From Alphaproteobacteria bacterium UBA6324 (GTDB lineage: Bacteria > Pseudomonadota > Alphaproteobacteria > CAAGCB01 > CAG-977): a stretch of DNA of 62,104 bases. Positions 25,604-33,398 of the stretch are shown here, one piece after another. The position numbers and the translations under genes are program-made. The stretch spans positions 1 through 62,104 of the forward strand of contig DJSW01000008.1 of the NCBI GenBank assembly GCA_002439085.1. Direction: 5' to 3'. The first letter of the stretch is position 1. Each line of letters opens with the position of its first letter. A model generated the notes under the pieces. That model did no database searches and had not been told where the DNA came from. It saw only the letters and a list, made by a program, of their open reading frames with translations.

Positions 25604-26245
25604 TTATTTTCCGGCGGATCGCAACGCTTTGTATTTTTCCAGCATTTCGGCAAACGCGGCCGTCAATCCGGATGAGATTTGCGCATCCTCGCCCAAAAAA
25701 TCCAGACACTGGGCGCACGCTTCCAACGTGGAAACGCTTTCCTTGCGGGGTTCCTTGCGCAATTTACCGTACAGCGACCGCTTTTGCGGCACCAGCAGCA
25801 AACGCTGCGTTTTCAGCAGCCACGGATTGCGCCACCACAACGCTTTGGCCTGCGACCACGACCCGTCCAGCAGAATGATCCCCTCCAATTCCGCCAGACG
25901 CCGCGCGGTGTCGTCCAGCAGGTTTCCCTTGCGTCCGATCGCGTACAGCCCCGACGCCACGGGGGTTTCGTTTTGCGCCCCCAGATACAGGACACCCCAT
26001 TTTTTCGGATCGGCCGGACGTTTCAGCACCGCGGCCAGCGACGGACGGGACAGGGCGATTTCCAGCCGCGCGTTTTTCAGCATCGAACAGATGATGCCCG
26101 CCGTCCCCAGCTCTTTGTCCTGTTCCTGCGGATGCTGCAAAATCAGGACGAAGTGTTTGTTGTCAAAAGGCTCCGCGTCCGTGCAGACGCAGAGCTTCAA
26201 AGATTTTCCGCACCTTTCGCAGGTGCCCGCCGTATCGTGTGTCAA
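25604..26245 (-). CDS. DTW-domain tRNA-uridine aminocarboxypropyltransferase (TapT/YfiP-like)
   Basis: Makes 3-(3-amino-3-carboxypropyl)uridine in tRNA from SAM. The 213 residues begin with a zinc-ribbon-like CERCGKSLKLCVC, then VLILQHPQEQDKELGTA, the region of the H-P-x-E motif. The family D-T-W motif is DGSW here (LLDGSWSQAKAL), followed by the P-x-K-x-S-x-x-T/S-x-E-A stretch (PRKESVSTLEACA). Ser for Thr in D-T-W occurs within the family as far as I know. The gene overlaps the DUF1150 gene by four bases (ATGA), so it is the third cistron after hsp20. Confidence 0.9.
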   Translation of the reverse strand: MTHDTAGTCERCGKSLKLCVCTDAEPFDNKHFVLILQHPQEQDKELGTAGIICSMLKNARLEIALSRPSLAAVLKRPADPKKWGVLYLGAQNETPVASGLYAIGRKGNLLDDTARRLAELEGIILLDGSWSQAKALWWRNPWLLKTQRLLLVPQKRSLYGKLRKEPRKESVSTLEACAQCLDFLGEDAQISSGLTAAFAEMLEKYKALRSAGK

Positions 26246-26457
26246 TGAACGCTCACCGGTATCAATTCGTTGTCAATGGCCATAGATATAGCCTCGTTTT
26301 CATCGTCTGTACAGGCCAATTCGGTGCCTTCGGCGGCGTAAACGAACCACATTTTGCGGTCGTCAACGGTTTTCGGACGGATGTAGGCAACGGAATTCAC
26401 GCCCATTTCGGCCAAATCGTCGGCCGTTATGTTTTTTTCAATCTCGGTCGCCGGCAT
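26242..26457 (-). CDS. DUF1150 family small protein
   Basis: A 71-residue acidic protein with the family pattern GVNSVAYIRPK, then FVYAAEGTELACTDDENEAI and a C-terminal ELIPVSVH. DUF1150 genes are almost confined to alphaproteobacteria and lie next to small heat-shock protein genes, as here (22 bases after hsp20). The biochemical role is unknown; the linkage suggests a part in protein quality control. It overlaps the next gene by four bases. Confidence 0.88.
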   Translation of the reverse strand: MPATEIEKNITADDLAEMGVNSVAYIRPKTVDDRKMWFVYAAEGTELACTDDENEAISMAIDNELIPVSVH

Positions 26458-26478
26458 GGCGTTTCCCCTTTCGCTGTC

Positions 26479-26946
26479 TTATTTCTTTTCGATTTTCGCC
26501 TTTTCGGACGGTTTTTCGATTTTTCCGCCGTGTTCCTTTTTGGAAATCTTGATCTGGCGGATTTTCTGTTCCGGTTCGTTTTGTTTCAAGTCGATGTGCA
26601 ACAACCCGTTGTCCAGATGCGCGTCCTCGACTTCGATGCCGTCGGCCAGAACGAACGACCGCTGGAACTGGCGCGACGCGATGCCGCGGTACAAATAGCG
26701 GCGGGCGGGGGCGTTTTCGTCTTCGACGCGGCGGCCGCTGACGGTCAGCTGTTTGTCCTGCACCTCGATCGACAGGTCGTCTTCGCCGAAACCGGCCACG
26801 GCGATCGTGATTTGCAAATGCGACGGGTCAATCTGTTCAATGTTGTAAGGAGGATAGCTTTCCGAATTTTTCGCCGCCCTGTCCAGCATACGTTCCAAAG
26901 AATCAAACCCCAGCATGAACGGATTGTTCGTTGTTAATAAAGCCAT
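26479..26946 (-). CDS. Small heat-shock protein Hsp20 (IbpA-like)
   Basis: A 155-residue alpha-crystallin-domain chaperone that holds unfolding proteins for refolding by DnaK/ClpB. The start ATG 26946 (MALLTTNNPFMLGFDSLERM) follows AAGGAG. The N-terminus with FDSLERMLD and PPYNIE is the typical alphaproteobacterial IbpA form; the alpha-crystallin domain runs from about residue 35 (ITIAVAGFGEDDLSIEVQDKQLTV) to NGLLHIDLKQNEPEQ, with the conserved A-x-x-x-N-G-L-L box as AHLDNGLLHID. A Lys/Glu-rich tail ends the protein. A heat-shock-like promoter and a leader hairpin lie upstream. Confidence 0.95.
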   Translation of the reverse strand: MALLTTNNPFMLGFDSLERMLDRAAKNSESYPPYNIEQIDPSHLQITIAVAGFGEDDLSIEVQDKQLTVSGRRVEDENAPARRYLYRGIASRQFQRSFVLADGIEVEDAHLDNGLLHIDLKQNEPEQKIRQIKISKKEHGGKIEKPSEKAKIEKK

Positions 26947-26974
26947 CTTGTTTCTCCTTAAAAAAGCGAATAAA

Positions 26975-27001
26975 CGGCGGAGTCGTTTTCGACCTCCGTC
27001 G
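26975..27001 (-). promoter_or_regulatory. Hairpin in the hsp20 leader
   Basis: On the minus strand CGACGGAGGTCG pairs with CGACTCCGCCG around an AAAA loop, with one bulged base, about 15 bases before the ribosome binding site. Leaders of alphaproteobacterial small heat-shock genes often hold RNA thermometers, but this stem does not itself cover AAGGAG. Confidence 0.35.
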
Positions 27002-27039
27002 CCGGAAAACCCCGACGCGGGCATTTCCCGACAACACGG

Positions 27040-27068
27040 ATATAGGTGTTTTTCCCCGCATTGGCAAG
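27040..27068 (-). promoter_or_regulatory. Sigma-32-like promoter for hsp20
   Basis: On the minus strand CTTGCCA (27068-27062), a 15-base gap, then CCTATAT (27046-27040). This resembles the heat-shock consensus CTTGAAA and CCCCATNT and could also be read by the housekeeping sigma factor. Confidence 0.5.
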
Positions 27069-27082
27069 AGGGCGGCCGCGCT

Positions 27083-28630
27083 TTATTTCCGCCGCGCGGG
27101 CGTCTGGCGTCCGCCGTTGTCCGTCAGATCGACGGGGCGCACCGGATTGAAATACAGCGGGTCGGCGTCCGTCGCGCCGACGCCGTCCCCGTCCGGATCA
27201 CCGGCCGTCCGTTCGCCCGAATACGGTTTCGCCGCGGGATACAGCCGATTATTCAAATCGGACGGGCGGATCGAAACGGGTTTGCGCGGCGTTTTTTCGA
27301 CCAATCCCCTTTTGTTTGCGGCCAGAATTGCGGCCATCGCGTACCCCGTTTCGGAAATCGTTGCGACGAAGCGTTTTTCGCCGTTCAAATCCAACACCTC
27401 TCCGCCGTCCGGCAAAATGATCCCGCCCGTCAAAGCCGGATCGCCGTACAAGACTTTGCCGTCGCGCAAAACCAGCGCCACCGCCCGCTGTTCCGATTCG
27501 ACCAGCGTTCGATAAACGGATTCGTCGTCCGCAAGATCACGCCCGTTCGTTTCAAACAAAGCCAGATCGGCGCGCATCCCCGTCCGCACGGCGCCGATTT
27601 GATCCGACGCCCGCAACAACGCCGCCGGATTGACCGTCGCCATTTTCCACAATTCGGCATAGGAAAACAAACCGTTCAGGTAATCGCGGTTATAGGCGGC
27701 GGCAACCTTTAATTCGTCCAGCAAATGCGTTGATCCCGAATACACCCAATCCGTCCCCAGTGCCAGATTGATCCCGTAATCCCGCATCAGCGACACCGGC
27801 GCCGTCACCCCGTACAGCGTCAGATTCGACCGCGGCGACCAAACGACCGTCGCTTTGGCGTCGGCGATTTTACGCACGTCTTGTTCCAGCAGGGCGACCG
27901 CGTGAACCAACCCCGTCGCCCCGTTCAGAATGTCCGTTTCGCCGGAGCTGATGTTGACGAATTCGTTGCGCGCGACGGCGTCCTTGCCCTCCGCGATATG
28001 AACGATATAGACGGTTTCGGGCTTGTTGTACGGATGCAGGGGATAGCCGTCCCCCGATGCCAGCATATTGTCGCAGCCGATGTTGTCTTTCAGCGGGAAC
28101 GTGTCGTTCCACACCGCGCGCGGCAGAACCAGCCCTTCGTTTGACCCGTCGCCGAAATTGCGCAGGAACCCCTTGTACCCGCCGTTGCCGATGTTGCCCG
28201 TCGTTCCGGCCGCGACCTGCCGCAGCTCGCTGAGGATCAGATGTTCCGGCCGATCCGTTTTATGGCGCGGCATCCTTTTGTATCCGCGGCATCCGCCGCC
28301 CCAATCGCGGCGGCAGTTAAAGCGGCCGTCCGCCCTGACGAAATAGGGAATGTTGTGATCATAGGACAGATGGTCGTGCGCGTTGATCATCCCCGCCGCC
28401 AAAACGTGCCGCCCGCCGTCAACGATCCGGACGTTTTCCGGCCGAACCGCGGTCATGGCACCGATCGAACCGTCGGATTTGATTTCGACGTATTGTTTTC
28501 GCAAAACGCCCGCCCCCGTCGCGACGTATTTGGCGTAAATCCAAAACCCGCCCGACGCGCCCCGCGCCGTTTCCGCCGTCCGGCACGCGGCGGCCGCGAG
28601 GCACAGCAACAGAACAGCGAGTTTTTTCAA
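27083..28630 (-). CDS. Amidohydrolase-family lipoprotein
   Basis: A 515-residue protein with a lipoprotein signal (MKKLAVLLLCLAAAAC, Cys16). The metal-binding start of the TIM barrel is HVLAAGMINAHDHLSYDHN: the H-x-H pair of amidohydrolases. Later motifs are VYIVHIAEG (His), LVHAVALL and LGTDWVYSGS with the barrel-end Asp, then the small flanking beta-sandwich (MRADLALFETNGRDL). It resembles the atrazine chlorohydrolase/cytosine deaminase-type superfamily, but the substrate is not predictable. The C-terminal tail with DPDGDGVGATDADPLYFNP looks like a calcium-binding Asp/Gly repeat. Export to the envelope is unusual for this superfamily. Confidence 0.82.
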   Translation of the reverse strand: MKKLAVLLLCLAAAACRTAETARGASGGFWIYAKYVATGAGVLRKQYVEIKSDGSIGAMTAVRPENVRIVDGGRHVLAAGMINAHDHLSYDHNIPYFVRADGRFNCRRDWGGGCRGYKRMPRHKTDRPEHLILSELRQVAAGTTGNIGNGGYKGFLRNFGDGSNEGLVLPRAVWNDTFPLKDNIGCDNMLASGDGYPLHPYNKPETVYIVHIAEGKDAVARNEFVNISSGETDILNGATGLVHAVALLEQDVRKIADAKATVVWSPRSNLTLYGVTAPVSLMRDYGINLALGTDWVYSGSTHLLDELKVAAAYNRDYLNGLFSYAELWKMATVNPAALLRASDQIGAVRTGMRADLALFETNGRDLADDESVYRTLVESEQRAVALVLRDGKVLYGDPALTGGIILPDGGEVLDLNGEKRFVATISETGYAMAAILAANKRGLVEKTPRKPVSIRPSDLNNRLYPAAKPYSGERTAGDPDGDGVGATDADPLYFNPVRPVDLTDNGGRQTPARRK

Positions 28631-28656
28631 TTTTCCTCCGGTTTCAAAGGGCGGGA

Positions 28657-29673
28657 TCAGGATGCCGCGCGCTGACGTTCGCGGTCTTCCAATTCCTCCT
28701 GCTGCGCGCCCGTTTTGATCAGGGACAGCATCACGCCGCCGAAAAACAGCCCGAACGTGATCAGCAGGGATATGCGGTCATCCACTTTGAACCAGAATTC
28801 GCCGATGAAAACCTTGATCCCGATCGTCACCAGCAAAACCGCGCAGGCCGGCTGCAGATACGAAAACCGGTGCAAAGCCGCGGACAGCAGGAAATAAAGG
28901 GCGCGCAGTCCCAAAACGGCGAACATATCGCTGGAATACACGGCAAACGTTTCATGCGACACGGCCAACATCGCCGGAACGCTGTCGATTGCGAACAGCG
29001 CGTCGCCGAATTCGATCAAAAGCAGCGCCAGAAACAGCGGCGTAGCGTACCATTTCATTTTCCCCGGTTCGGATTGCGACGGTTCTTTGACAAAGAAATG
29101 TTCGCCGCGCAATTCCGTCGTCAAACGCAGATAGTGGCGCAAAAAACGCAGCATCCGGCTGTTCGACAGATTGATGGCGGCTTCTTCCGAAATCAGCATT
29201 TTCAATCCGGAATAAATCAGGAAAACGGCGAAAATCAGCAAGACAAAGTCGTACCTGTCCAAAATTTCCGCCCCGATGACGAACATCAGTCCGCGCAAGA
29301 TCGCCGCGCCCAGAATCCCCCAAAACAGAACACGGTGCTGCAACGGGCGCGGCACCCCCAGATAGGCGAACACCAGCGACATCACGAAAACGTTGTCGAT
29401 CGACAACCCCATTTCGACGACGTATCCCATAAAGTATTCCGCCGCCATTTCCCGACCGAAATACCAATACATCCACCCGCCGAACAGGCTGGCGATTCCG
29501 GCATACGCCGAAAACAAAACCAAACTTTTTTTCGCGCTGATTTCCTGCGCGTTCTTTTCCAAAACGCCCAGATCCAAAAACAGGACGGCCGAAAAAATGC
29601 CGAAAAACATCAACCATATCCACAACGGTTGGTGTAAAACGACGCAATATAACAAATCGTGCATCACGGTCAT
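28657..29673 (-). CDS. TerC/Alx-family integral membrane protein, probable metal (Mn) exporter
   Basis: A 338-residue polytopic membrane protein. Family landmarks are the first acidic membrane motif LSIDNVFVM and the second FGDALFAIDSVPAML, each placing Asp in a helix, as in E. coli Alx and MntE-like TerC proteins linked to manganese export. The intervening cytoplasmic loop holds ELRGEHFFVKE. Length and the C-terminal KTGAQQEE tail are normal for the Alx branch. No tellurite-resistance operon (terABD) is present, so a tellurite role is unlikely. Regulation by an mntP/alx-type riboswitch is not seen upstream. Confidence 0.9.
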   Translation of the reverse strand: MTVMHDLLYCVVLHQPLWIWLMFFGIFSAVLFLDLGVLEKNAQEISAKKSLVLFSAYAGIASLFGGWMYWYFGREMAAEYFMGYVVEMGLSIDNVFVMSLVFAYLGVPRPLQHRVLFWGILGAAILRGLMFVIGAEILDRYDFVLLIFAVFLIYSGLKMLISEEAAINLSNSRMLRFLRHYLRLTTELRGEHFFVKEPSQSEPGKMKWYATPLFLALLLIEFGDALFAIDSVPAMLAVSHETFAVYSSDMFAVLGLRALYFLLSAALHRFSYLQPACAVLLVTIGIKVFIGEFWFKVDDRISLLITFGLFFGGVMLSLIKTGAQQEELEDRERQRAAS

Positions 29674-29682
29674 CCGCTCCGG

Positions 29683-30273
29683 TTAAAAATTATAGCGCAA
29701 ACCGGCCGTGAACTTGCGCACGTTCATTTTCTGACGCAAGGGCGGCCGCGGGTTGTCTTTCGTGGAAAAGCGTCCCAAACCGGCATAGGAAAACCCTATG
29801 TCCAACACCAAACGCGCCGGCAGGTCGATTCCGACTCCGGCGGCCGCTTTCCAAGCCAAACGGTATTTCGTATTACCGAAAAACTGACGCCCGTCAACAA
29901 CAAAATCGGGCAAATCGTTGCGCGACGCGCCCACGCCCGCCCCGATGTACGGCGTCACCCCTTTGACGGTGAACAAATCGGCGTACCCCGACGCCATCGC
30001 GGCCAGCGACATCAATCGGGTGCGCGACGAACCGGCCAAACCGTCAAACGCCGCGCCCTTTGTGCGGTTGCGCGTGTATTCCACCGTGAATTCGCCGCGG
30101 AAAATCCCCTTTTTCCGACCGAATCCCGTTTGAACGGTCACGCCTTTGCCCACGCCCTGATGCGCGCCGGTCGAATAACCGGCGTCAAAACGCGTGTAAA
30201 AACCGTCCCCGTCGGCGGCGGCCGTTCCGGTACTCAGAACTATCAGCGCGAACACGCTCAAAACTTTTTTCAT
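29683..30273 (-). CDS. Outer-membrane beta-barrel protein (OmpA/OmpW-like porin family)
   Basis: A 196-residue exported protein with signal MKKVLSVFALIVLSTGTAAA. Alternating amphipathic strands (GFYTRFDAGYSTG, FRGEFTVEYTRN, ATPYIGAGVGAS-like VTPYIGAGVGAS, LVLDIGFSYAGLG) and a C-terminal aromatic residue (FTAGLRYNF) mark an eight-stranded barrel for BAM-dependent insertion. Such opacity-family proteins are surface-exposed. The start codon overlaps the pheA stop (ATGA), so it is coupled to pheA translation, an odd functional pairing. Confidence 0.85.
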   Translation of the reverse strand: MKKVLSVFALIVLSTGTAAADGDGFYTRFDAGYSTGAHQGVGKGVTVQTGFGRKKGIFRGEFTVEYTRNRTKGAAFDGLAGSSRTRLMSLAAMASGYADLFTVKGVTPYIGAGVGASRNDLPDFVVDGRQFFGNTKYRLAWKAAAGVGIDLPARLVLDIGFSYAGLGRFSTKDNPRPPLRQKMNVRKFTAGLRYNF

Positions 30274-31148
30274 TTCAAACACTCCCGTTGGCGTTTTTTC
30301 ATTTCGGCGCGAAGCGGATCGGCCGCATACGTTCCCAGAATCTTGACCCTTTGCGCGAAAAACGACAACTCCGTCATCGCCCTTTTGAACCCGTCGGCTT
30401 CCGCGCTGGCGGCGACATCGACCAGAAATCCGGCGGAGGTTAAAAACCGTTCGGGATCAACGTAGCTTTCCAGCCGCAAAAGGTCAACCCCGTTCGTCGC
30501 GAATCCGCCCAGACACTTGTAAAGGACGGCCGGTTCGTTTTTCACCCAGAAAATGAACGAAGTAACCGCCGTTTCCGGATCGACGTTTCGCGCCGGTTCG
30601 GCCGACATCACCCAAAAACGGGTCGTGTTCACGGCCGAATCCTCAATATCCGACGCCAGCACTTTCAACCCGTACAGCCCCGCCGCCACACGCGACGCGA
30701 CCGCCGCCAGCGTCTTGTCCCCCTCGCGCGCGACCGTTTTGGCCGCTATTGCAGTGTTTGCCGCCGCACGCGTTTCATAGCCGCCCCGTTTCAAAAACGA
30801 CGCGCATTGCGACAGCGCCTGCGGATGCGACAGAACCGTTTTCACGTCTTTCAACGTCGATTCGGGCGTCCCCAGCAGACAATGCCGGACACGCACGAAA
30901 TGTTCCGCCGTGACAAACAGATCCGTGTCCCGCAGCAGCCGGTGCATATCCGCCACCCGCCCCGCCGCAGAATTTTCGACCGGCAGGACGGCGCAATCAA
31001 CCTCGCCGTTTTCAACCGCCGACAAAACGGCGTCAAACGTCGCGTAAAACCGAATTTCCTTTTCGGGAAAGATTTCGCGCGCGGCCAGATGCGAAAACGC
31101 CCCTTCAACGCCCTGACACCCCGCGCAACTCCGTTTTTTTCCGTTCAT
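30270..31148 (-). CDS. pheA: Prephenate dehydratase PheA
   Basis: Converts prephenate to phenylpyruvate for phenylalanine synthesis. The 292-residue monofunctional form is typical of alphaproteobacteria. It begins near GCQGVEGAFSHLAAREIFP, contains AVLPVENSAAGRV and the catalytic T-R-F in NTTRFWVM, then an ACT domain (FIFWVKNEPAVLYKCLGGFATNGVDLLRLESYVDP). The allosteric E-S-R-P motif appears as ESYV, as is common in this clade. Start ATG 31148 after GGACGGAA; an upstream TTG is less likely. A CAGC-Cys pair near the start (KKRSCAGCQG) is unusual. Overlaps the barrel gene by four bases. Confidence 0.93.
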   Translation of the reverse strand: MNGKKRSCAGCQGVEGAFSHLAAREIFPEKEIRFYATFDAVLSAVENGEVDCAVLPVENSAAGRVADMHRLLRDTDLFVTAEHFVRVRHCLLGTPESTLKDVKTVLSHPQALSQCASFLKRGGYETRAAANTAIAAKTVAREGDKTLAAVASRVAAGLYGLKVLASDIEDSAVNTTRFWVMSAEPARNVDPETAVTSFIFWVKNEPAVLYKCLGGFATNGVDLLRLESYVDPERFLTSAGFLVDVAASAEADGFKRAMTELSFFAQRVKILGTYAADPLRAEMKKRQRECLK

Positions 31149-31202
31149 TTTCCGTCCGTTTCTTTCCTGTTTTTCCAAAAAAATAATTTTTTGTCAAAAA
31201 AC

Positions 31203-31230
31203 TTGCAGTCCGTTTTTCATATGATATACT
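31203..31230 (+). promoter_or_regulatory. Promoter upstream of HNH paralogue 2
   Basis: TTGCAG (31203-31208) and TATACT (31225-31230) with a 16-base spacer, 60 bases before the ATG at 31291. The upstream TTGTCAAAAAAC resembles the AGACAAAAAAT motif of the other two HNH promoters. Confidence 0.55.
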
Positions 31231-31290
31231 CTTTTTAAACGCAAGCAGGCAAGCCACTAATTGCCGGCGTCAACAAACAGGGGTTCATCC

Positions 31291-31962
31291 ATGGCAAACC
31301 TTGAACGGGAAAACGGACAAATTTTGCAGTCGGACGGCTATTTGCACGCCAAACGGCCGCACCGCGAACGCAAATCGACGCCCAAGGAACCACTAAGCTT
31401 TGCCAAAACGCCGGAGTCTTTTCTGGGGATGCCGTGCCGGACGGTCGAATTCCGCATCCCGTCCAAACAGGAACGCGCCGCGCGCAGAACGCAATTTGAA
31501 ATGGAAAAGCGCGCCGCTTTCGTCAAATGGCTGGCGGAAACGCAGCAGGCCGCCTTGCGCAAGGCGGGCATCACCAAACGCCAGATCGAGGGGATGAAAC
31601 ACGGATACACCCCGCACGGGTTCAACACGCATCACAAAGTGCCGATTTTCGGCGGCGGAACGAACGATTTTTCAAATCTGGTTTTGATCCGGCGCGAACC
31701 CTATCACGACATGGCGCACTATCACCTGATCAACCCGCAGACGCGCGGCATGAAAGAGGGCGACACGCGCAACGTCGTTCTGCCCGATCCGGAAACGCCC
31801 GTTTACGTTCCCGCGCCGCAATACAAGTTTTTGGAAAAATGGGCGAAGCAGGGGCGCAAGACTTACGGCAAGCGCAAGAACGTCACTTTGCAGGACGTGC
31901 TGAAGGAAATCAAACGCCGGACGGCCATGTGTCAAGCCGTCGGCAACGGAAAGGGGCGCTGA
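31291..31962 (+). CDS. Stand-alone HNH nuclease-like protein, paralogue 2
   Basis: A 223-residue basic protein starting at ATG 31291 (MANLEREN) with CAGGGG upstream. The HNH-type core is GFNTHHKVPIFGGGTNDF then NLVLIRREPYHDMAHYHL, preceded by the shared helical block FVKWLAETQQAALRKAGITK and followed by PQTRGMKEGDTRN. It has an N-terminal variant of the paralogue leader (YLHAKRPHR, compare YIHAKRARG and YVHTKRAKK) and the longest C-terminal extension (KTYGKRKNVTLQDVLKEIKRR). No signal peptide. It lies two bases before paralogue 3, in an operon of at least two genes. No immunity-like gene is adjacent. Confidence 0.75.
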   Translation: MANLERENGQILQSDGYLHAKRPHRERKSTPKEPLSFAKTPESFLGMPCRTVEFRIPSKQERAARRTQFEMEKRAAFVKWLAETQQAALRKAGITKRQIEGMKHGYTPHGFNTHHKVPIFGGGTNDFSNLVLIRREPYHDMAHYHLINPQTRGMKEGDTRNVVLPDPETPVYVPAPQYKFLEKWAKQGRKTYGKRKNVTLQDVLKEIKRRTAMCQAVGNGKGR

Positions 31963-31964
31963 CA

Positions 31965-32555
31965 ATGACCGATTTGATCCTGCGCAAACCGACCAAGGCG
32001 GAAAAGGAAGCCCGCCGCGCCGAACGCGCCGCGCAGCAGGAAATCGAACGTCAAAAACGCATTGCCGCCCTGCCCGATTCCGTTCACGGCATCCCCATGG
32101 TCGAAATGGAATACACCGCCGCCGGAACAAAGAAAATCAAGGAAATGCGCCGGTCGTTCACCCCGCAGCGCAAAGCGTTCCTGAAACATCTGGCGCAAAC
32201 GCAGGCGCCTGTGTTAAAGGCGCTGGGAATGTCGGACAACATGATCGCCGGCATGGCGAAAGGGTGCGCGCCGAACGGGTACAACGTCCATCACAAACAT
32301 CCTTTGGGCGGCGGCGGAAAAAACGAGTTTTCCAACTTCATTTTGATTAAAAACGATCCCTATCACACCGATTTTCACAAGGTGTCCGACGTGCAGATCG
32401 GCAAAATGCAGCCGGGGGAAACGAAGACCGTCAAAATTCCCTATCCCGAAGGCAGCATTTTCATTCCGCCGGCCGACCGCGAACGCGTCAAAGCTGCGTT
32501 GAACCAAAACGCCGCCGCGGCCGCCGTTTTGCAAAAAATGCAAAAAGCGCGATAA
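31965..32555 (+). CDS. Stand-alone HNH nuclease-like protein, paralogue 3
   Basis: A 196-residue protein beginning at ATG 31965, two bases after the stop of paralogue 2, with AAGGGGCG as ribosome binding site inside the preceding gene. The core GYNVHHKHPLGGGGKNEF, then NFILIKNDPYHTDFHKV, keeps His-His, the Gly run, the Asn and the two distal His; Leu of N-L is Phe-Ile. The helical block (FLKHLAQTQAPVLKALGMSD) and the GETKTVKIPYPEG segment match the family. Its N-terminus is a charged Lys/Arg/Glu/Ala helix (KAEKEARRAERAAQQEIERQ) rather than the YxHxKR leader, so the paralogues differ most at the start. Confidence 0.75.
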   Translation: MTDLILRKPTKAEKEARRAERAAQQEIERQKRIAALPDSVHGIPMVEMEYTAAGTKKIKEMRRSFTPQRKAFLKHLAQTQAPVLKALGMSDNMIAGMAKGCAPNGYNVHHKHPLGGGGKNEFSNFILIKNDPYHTDFHKVSDVQIGKMQPGETKTVKIPYPEGSIFIPPADRERVKAALNQNAAAAAVLQKMQKAR

Positions 32556-32560
32556 AAAAA

Positions 32561-32589
32561 TAGACAAAAAATTCTTTTTGTGGCAATAT
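32561..32589 (+). promoter_or_regulatory. Promoter-like element upstream of HNH paralogue 4
   Basis: TAGACA (32561-32566) and CAATAT (32584-32589) with a 17-base spacer. The 12-mer TAGACAAAAAAT is identical to that before paralogue 1. Confidence 0.55.
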
Positions 32590-32628
32590 CCTGTTTAAAG
32601 AGATTCTTGATTGAAAAGGATGGTTGCC

Positions 32629-33213
32629 ATGGTTGCCGAAGATCGCTACGTTCACACAAAACGCGCGAAAAAGAACAGATCCGGAAAAGCGGGCAAAGCC
32701 CCGAAAACGCAGGCGCAGCTGAACGCCGCGCGCGGCAAGTTCGACTTCACCGAAATCAACGGTTTCAAATTGAAAGAGGTCGAATGGACGGTTCCCGACA
32801 AACAGACGCGCAAAAGACGCCGCCGCGCGTTCAACGCCGTGCGCGAGGAATTTTTGAAACACATCGGAAAAACGCAGGAACCGGCCTTGCGTGATTTGGG
32901 ATTGACGGACAAACAGATCGACCAGATCAAAAAAGGCCACGCCCCCGTCGGATACAACGTCCACCACAAACTGCCGATTCACGGCGGCGGCCAGAACGTT
33001 TTTGAAAATCTGATCCTGATGCCGATCAAACCGCACGACGAATTGCACCACAAAGTCATGGATCCGCAGGTCGCGCAAATGCAGACGGGCGAATCCAAAA
33101 AGGTGATGATCCCGTGGACGGACGATATGGTTTACGTCAGTCCGGAACGTAAAAAAGCGTTGCCGCAAAAATCGTTCCTGATGGCCAAAGCCGCCGATCG
33201 AACCGGACGCTGA
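32629..33213 (+). CDS. Stand-alone HNH nuclease-like protein, paralogue 4
   Basis: A 194-residue basic protein, closest to paralogue 1. Start ATG 32629 (MVAEDRYVHTKR) is preferred because AAAAGGA lies eight bases upstream; two earlier in-frame starts exist. The core GYNVHHKLPIHGGGQNVF, then NLILMPIKPHDELHHKV, is nearly the same as paralogue 1, as are GFKLKEVEW-like and IPWTDDMV segments. The helical block is FLKHIGKTQEPALRDLGLTD. It has its own promoter (32561-32589) and a strong terminator (33222-33248), so it is a single-gene unit. Nuclease activity is inferred only from the His pattern. Confidence 0.75.
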   Translation: MVAEDRYVHTKRAKKNRSGKAGKAPKTQAQLNAARGKFDFTEINGFKLKEVEWTVPDKQTRKRRRRAFNAVREEFLKHIGKTQEPALRDLGLTDKQIDQIKKGHAPVGYNVHHKLPIHGGGQNVFENLILMPIKPHDELHHKVMDPQVAQMQTGESKKVMIPWTDDMVYVSPERKKALPQKSFLMAKAADRTGR

Positions 33214-33221
33214 ACCCTTTG

Positions 33222-33248
33222 AAAAACCTCCGCGTCGCGGAGGTTTTT
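33222..33248 (+). terminator. Rho-independent terminator after HNH paralogue 4
   Basis: AAAAACCTCCGCG pairs with CGCGGAGGTTTTT across a single T. It begins nine bases after the stop codon. Confidence 0.85.
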
Positions 33249-33335
33249 CGTATCGGAAGAAACATCCCGCCCGCCAACGACCGCTTAGCTGATCATGGTT
33301 TCACTGTTCCCGTCGTTGCGAATGATCAAGCCGGT

Positions 33336-33398
33336 GATCAAGCTGCTAGCGAAAGTGATCAAGCTACTAGCGAAAGTGATCAAGTTGCCGGCGAAAAT
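33336..33398 (+). repeat. Three tandem 21-bp repeats coding a heptapeptide
   Basis: Units start at 33336, 33357 and 33378 with the core GATCAAGCT.CTAGCGAAAGT. The first two differ at one base; the third is more diverged. All keep the reading frame. Confidence 0.8.
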
